Assembly: GCA_019636445.1 (NCBI GenBank)
Contig: JAHBXO010000002.1
Location: forward strand, 124,001-188,000
Source of the DNA: Gemmataceae bacterium
GTDB taxonomy: Bacteria > Planctomycetota > Planctomycetia > Gemmatales > Gemmataceae
Length of the DNA stretch: 64,000 nt
Reading direction: 5' to 3'
A program made the position numbers and the translations under genes. The stretch's first letter is position 1, and the number at the start of each line of letters is the position of its first letter. The notes beneath the pieces are model-generated. The model did no database searches, had not been told where the DNA came from, and saw only the letters and a list, made by a program, of their open reading frames with translations. Shown here one piece after another: positions 63,337-64,000 of the stretch.

Positions 63337-64000
63337 TCAACGGAACACCACGCCCGCCTCGAGGAACAGCACGCGGCGCATGCTGAGCAGGCTCGCGGCG
63401 AGCGCGATCACCGTGACCGCCCCGGCCGTGATCCCCATGATCTGCCAACCGAAGTAGAACGCGGGGGGCGTCGAGGTCACGACGCGCTCGAACGTGTAGC
63501 CGAACAGCGCCGCGCCGCCGATGCCGAGGCCGTAACCGATCAGCCCGACCACGAGCGCCTGCAACAGGATCATGCCCACCAGCCGAATATTACTGACGCC
63601 CATCGCCTTCAAGGCGCCCCATTGCTTCAGGTTCTCGAGCGTGAACAGGTAGAACGTCTGCCCGGCGATGGCGCAGCCGACGACAAAGCCGAGCATGACC
63701 GTGATGCCGAAGTTGATCGGGATGCCGGTGCGCTGCATGTAGTACTGGATGGTGGACCAGAAGAACTGGTCGTTCGTGAGCGCTTTCAGCCCCGTCTGCT
63801 CGTGGATCGCCGCGCAGACCGATTCCGGAAAAGCGCCGTCGTTCCCCTTCGCGAGGATGAACGTCAGCGTCTTCCGCTCCTGAGGCAGGAACTGCACCGC
63901 CTGCGAATACGTGCAATACAAGATCGGGAATGTCTGAAAGGTCGGGTTGCACTTGCACATCCCGACGATCACCGCGCGCTTGTCGTTCATCTCCAACGTC
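63337..64000 (-). CDS. ABC exporter permease (FtsX/DevC-like), C-terminal part
   Basis: At least 219 residues; the gene continues past the window edge, so the N-terminus is missing. A periplasmic domain is followed by three to four membrane segments: GITVMLGFVVGCAIAGQTFYL, the QWGALKAMGVSNIRLVGMILLQALVVGLIGY loop typical of FtsX permeases, and AGAVTVIALAASLLSMRRVL. Works with the ATPase and adaptor encoded downstream. Confidence 0.88.
   Translation of the reverse strand, partial: TLEMNDKRAVIVGMCKCNPTFQTFPILYCTYSQAVQFLPQERKTLTFILAKGNDGAFPESVCAAIHEQTGLKALTNDQFFWSTIQYYMQRTGIPINFGITVMLGFVVGCAIAGQTFYLFTLENLKQWGALKAMGVSNIRLVGMILLQALVVGLIGYGLGIGGAALFGYTFERVVTSTPPAFYFGWQIMGITAGAVTVIALAASLLSMRRVLFLEAGVVFR

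Overview
The window is chromosomal DNA of about 63% GC from a planctomycete, most likely a member of the Gemmataceae. The evidence is the set of lineage-typical proteins: a TIGR03067 protein, a TIGR03000 Cys/Gly-rich protein, a DUF4058 protein, an ECF sigma factor next to a membrane Ser/Thr kinase, a very large secreted protein that opens with a LEDRSTPA motif, WD40-like secreted proteins, and many short palindromic repeats in spacers. The assignment rests on protein families only; there is no rRNA in the window.

Layout. 0-2.8 kb: two paralogous neutral-ceramidase-like proteins and a tRNA-Gly(CCC). 2.8-5.2 kb (minus): a coupled pyrimidine-salvage operon, upp-cdd-deoA. 5.3-11.3 kb: a degenerate caspase-like protein, an ABC-3 metal permease, a PF03773 permease with its His-rich TIGR03943 partner, and a ferritin-like-type protein carrying a palindrome inside its reading frame. 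11.3-16.9 kb: rpsU, a secreted S9 peptidase, metK and the TIGR03000 protein. 17-24.1 kb: DUF4058, ECF sigma, Ser/Thr kinase, a small membrane protein and a WD40-like protein. 24.1-29 kb: rplY, pth, rpsF, ssb, rplI, dnaB (no rpsR). 29-35.9 kb: a PIN-type toxin pair, ispF, an HD protein, cysS, ruvC, ruvA, a TIGR03067 protein, a Phd/Doc-type pair and ruvB.

35.9-39.2 kb (minus): gmd, rmd-like and ugd, which make GDP-deoxyhexose and UDP-glucuronate for polysaccharides. 39.4-42 kb: an unknown protein and folC. 42.3-51.1 kb: a 1382-residue secreted protein, a DUF3472 protein, and a 1214-residue fusion of an M14 carboxypeptidase with an S9 dipeptidyl-peptidase. 51.1-51.5 kb: a block of palindromic repeats, followed by sixA and typA. 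54-55 kb: an IS5-family element inserted into the hairpin loop of a MITE-like palindrome. 55-59.4 kb: a lipoate/octanoyl transferase-like gene, a sulfite-oxidase-fold protein, a GxxExxY cassette flanked by inverted repeats, selB and an RRM protein. 59.7-64 kb (minus): an ABC exporter (permease, ATPase, adaptor) with a second, intact MITE copy inside it, then rpe and an ATP-grasp ligase.

Most genes are housekeeping. The less ordinary content is the repeat ecology: several unrelated palindrome families sit in spacers, one lies inside an ORF, two supply the stop codons of neighbouring genes, and one hosts an IS. Other candidates for new biology are the pseudo-caspase, the metal-linked cluster, the M14-S9 fusion and two toxin-antitoxin-like pairs, one of which interrupts the ruv operon.
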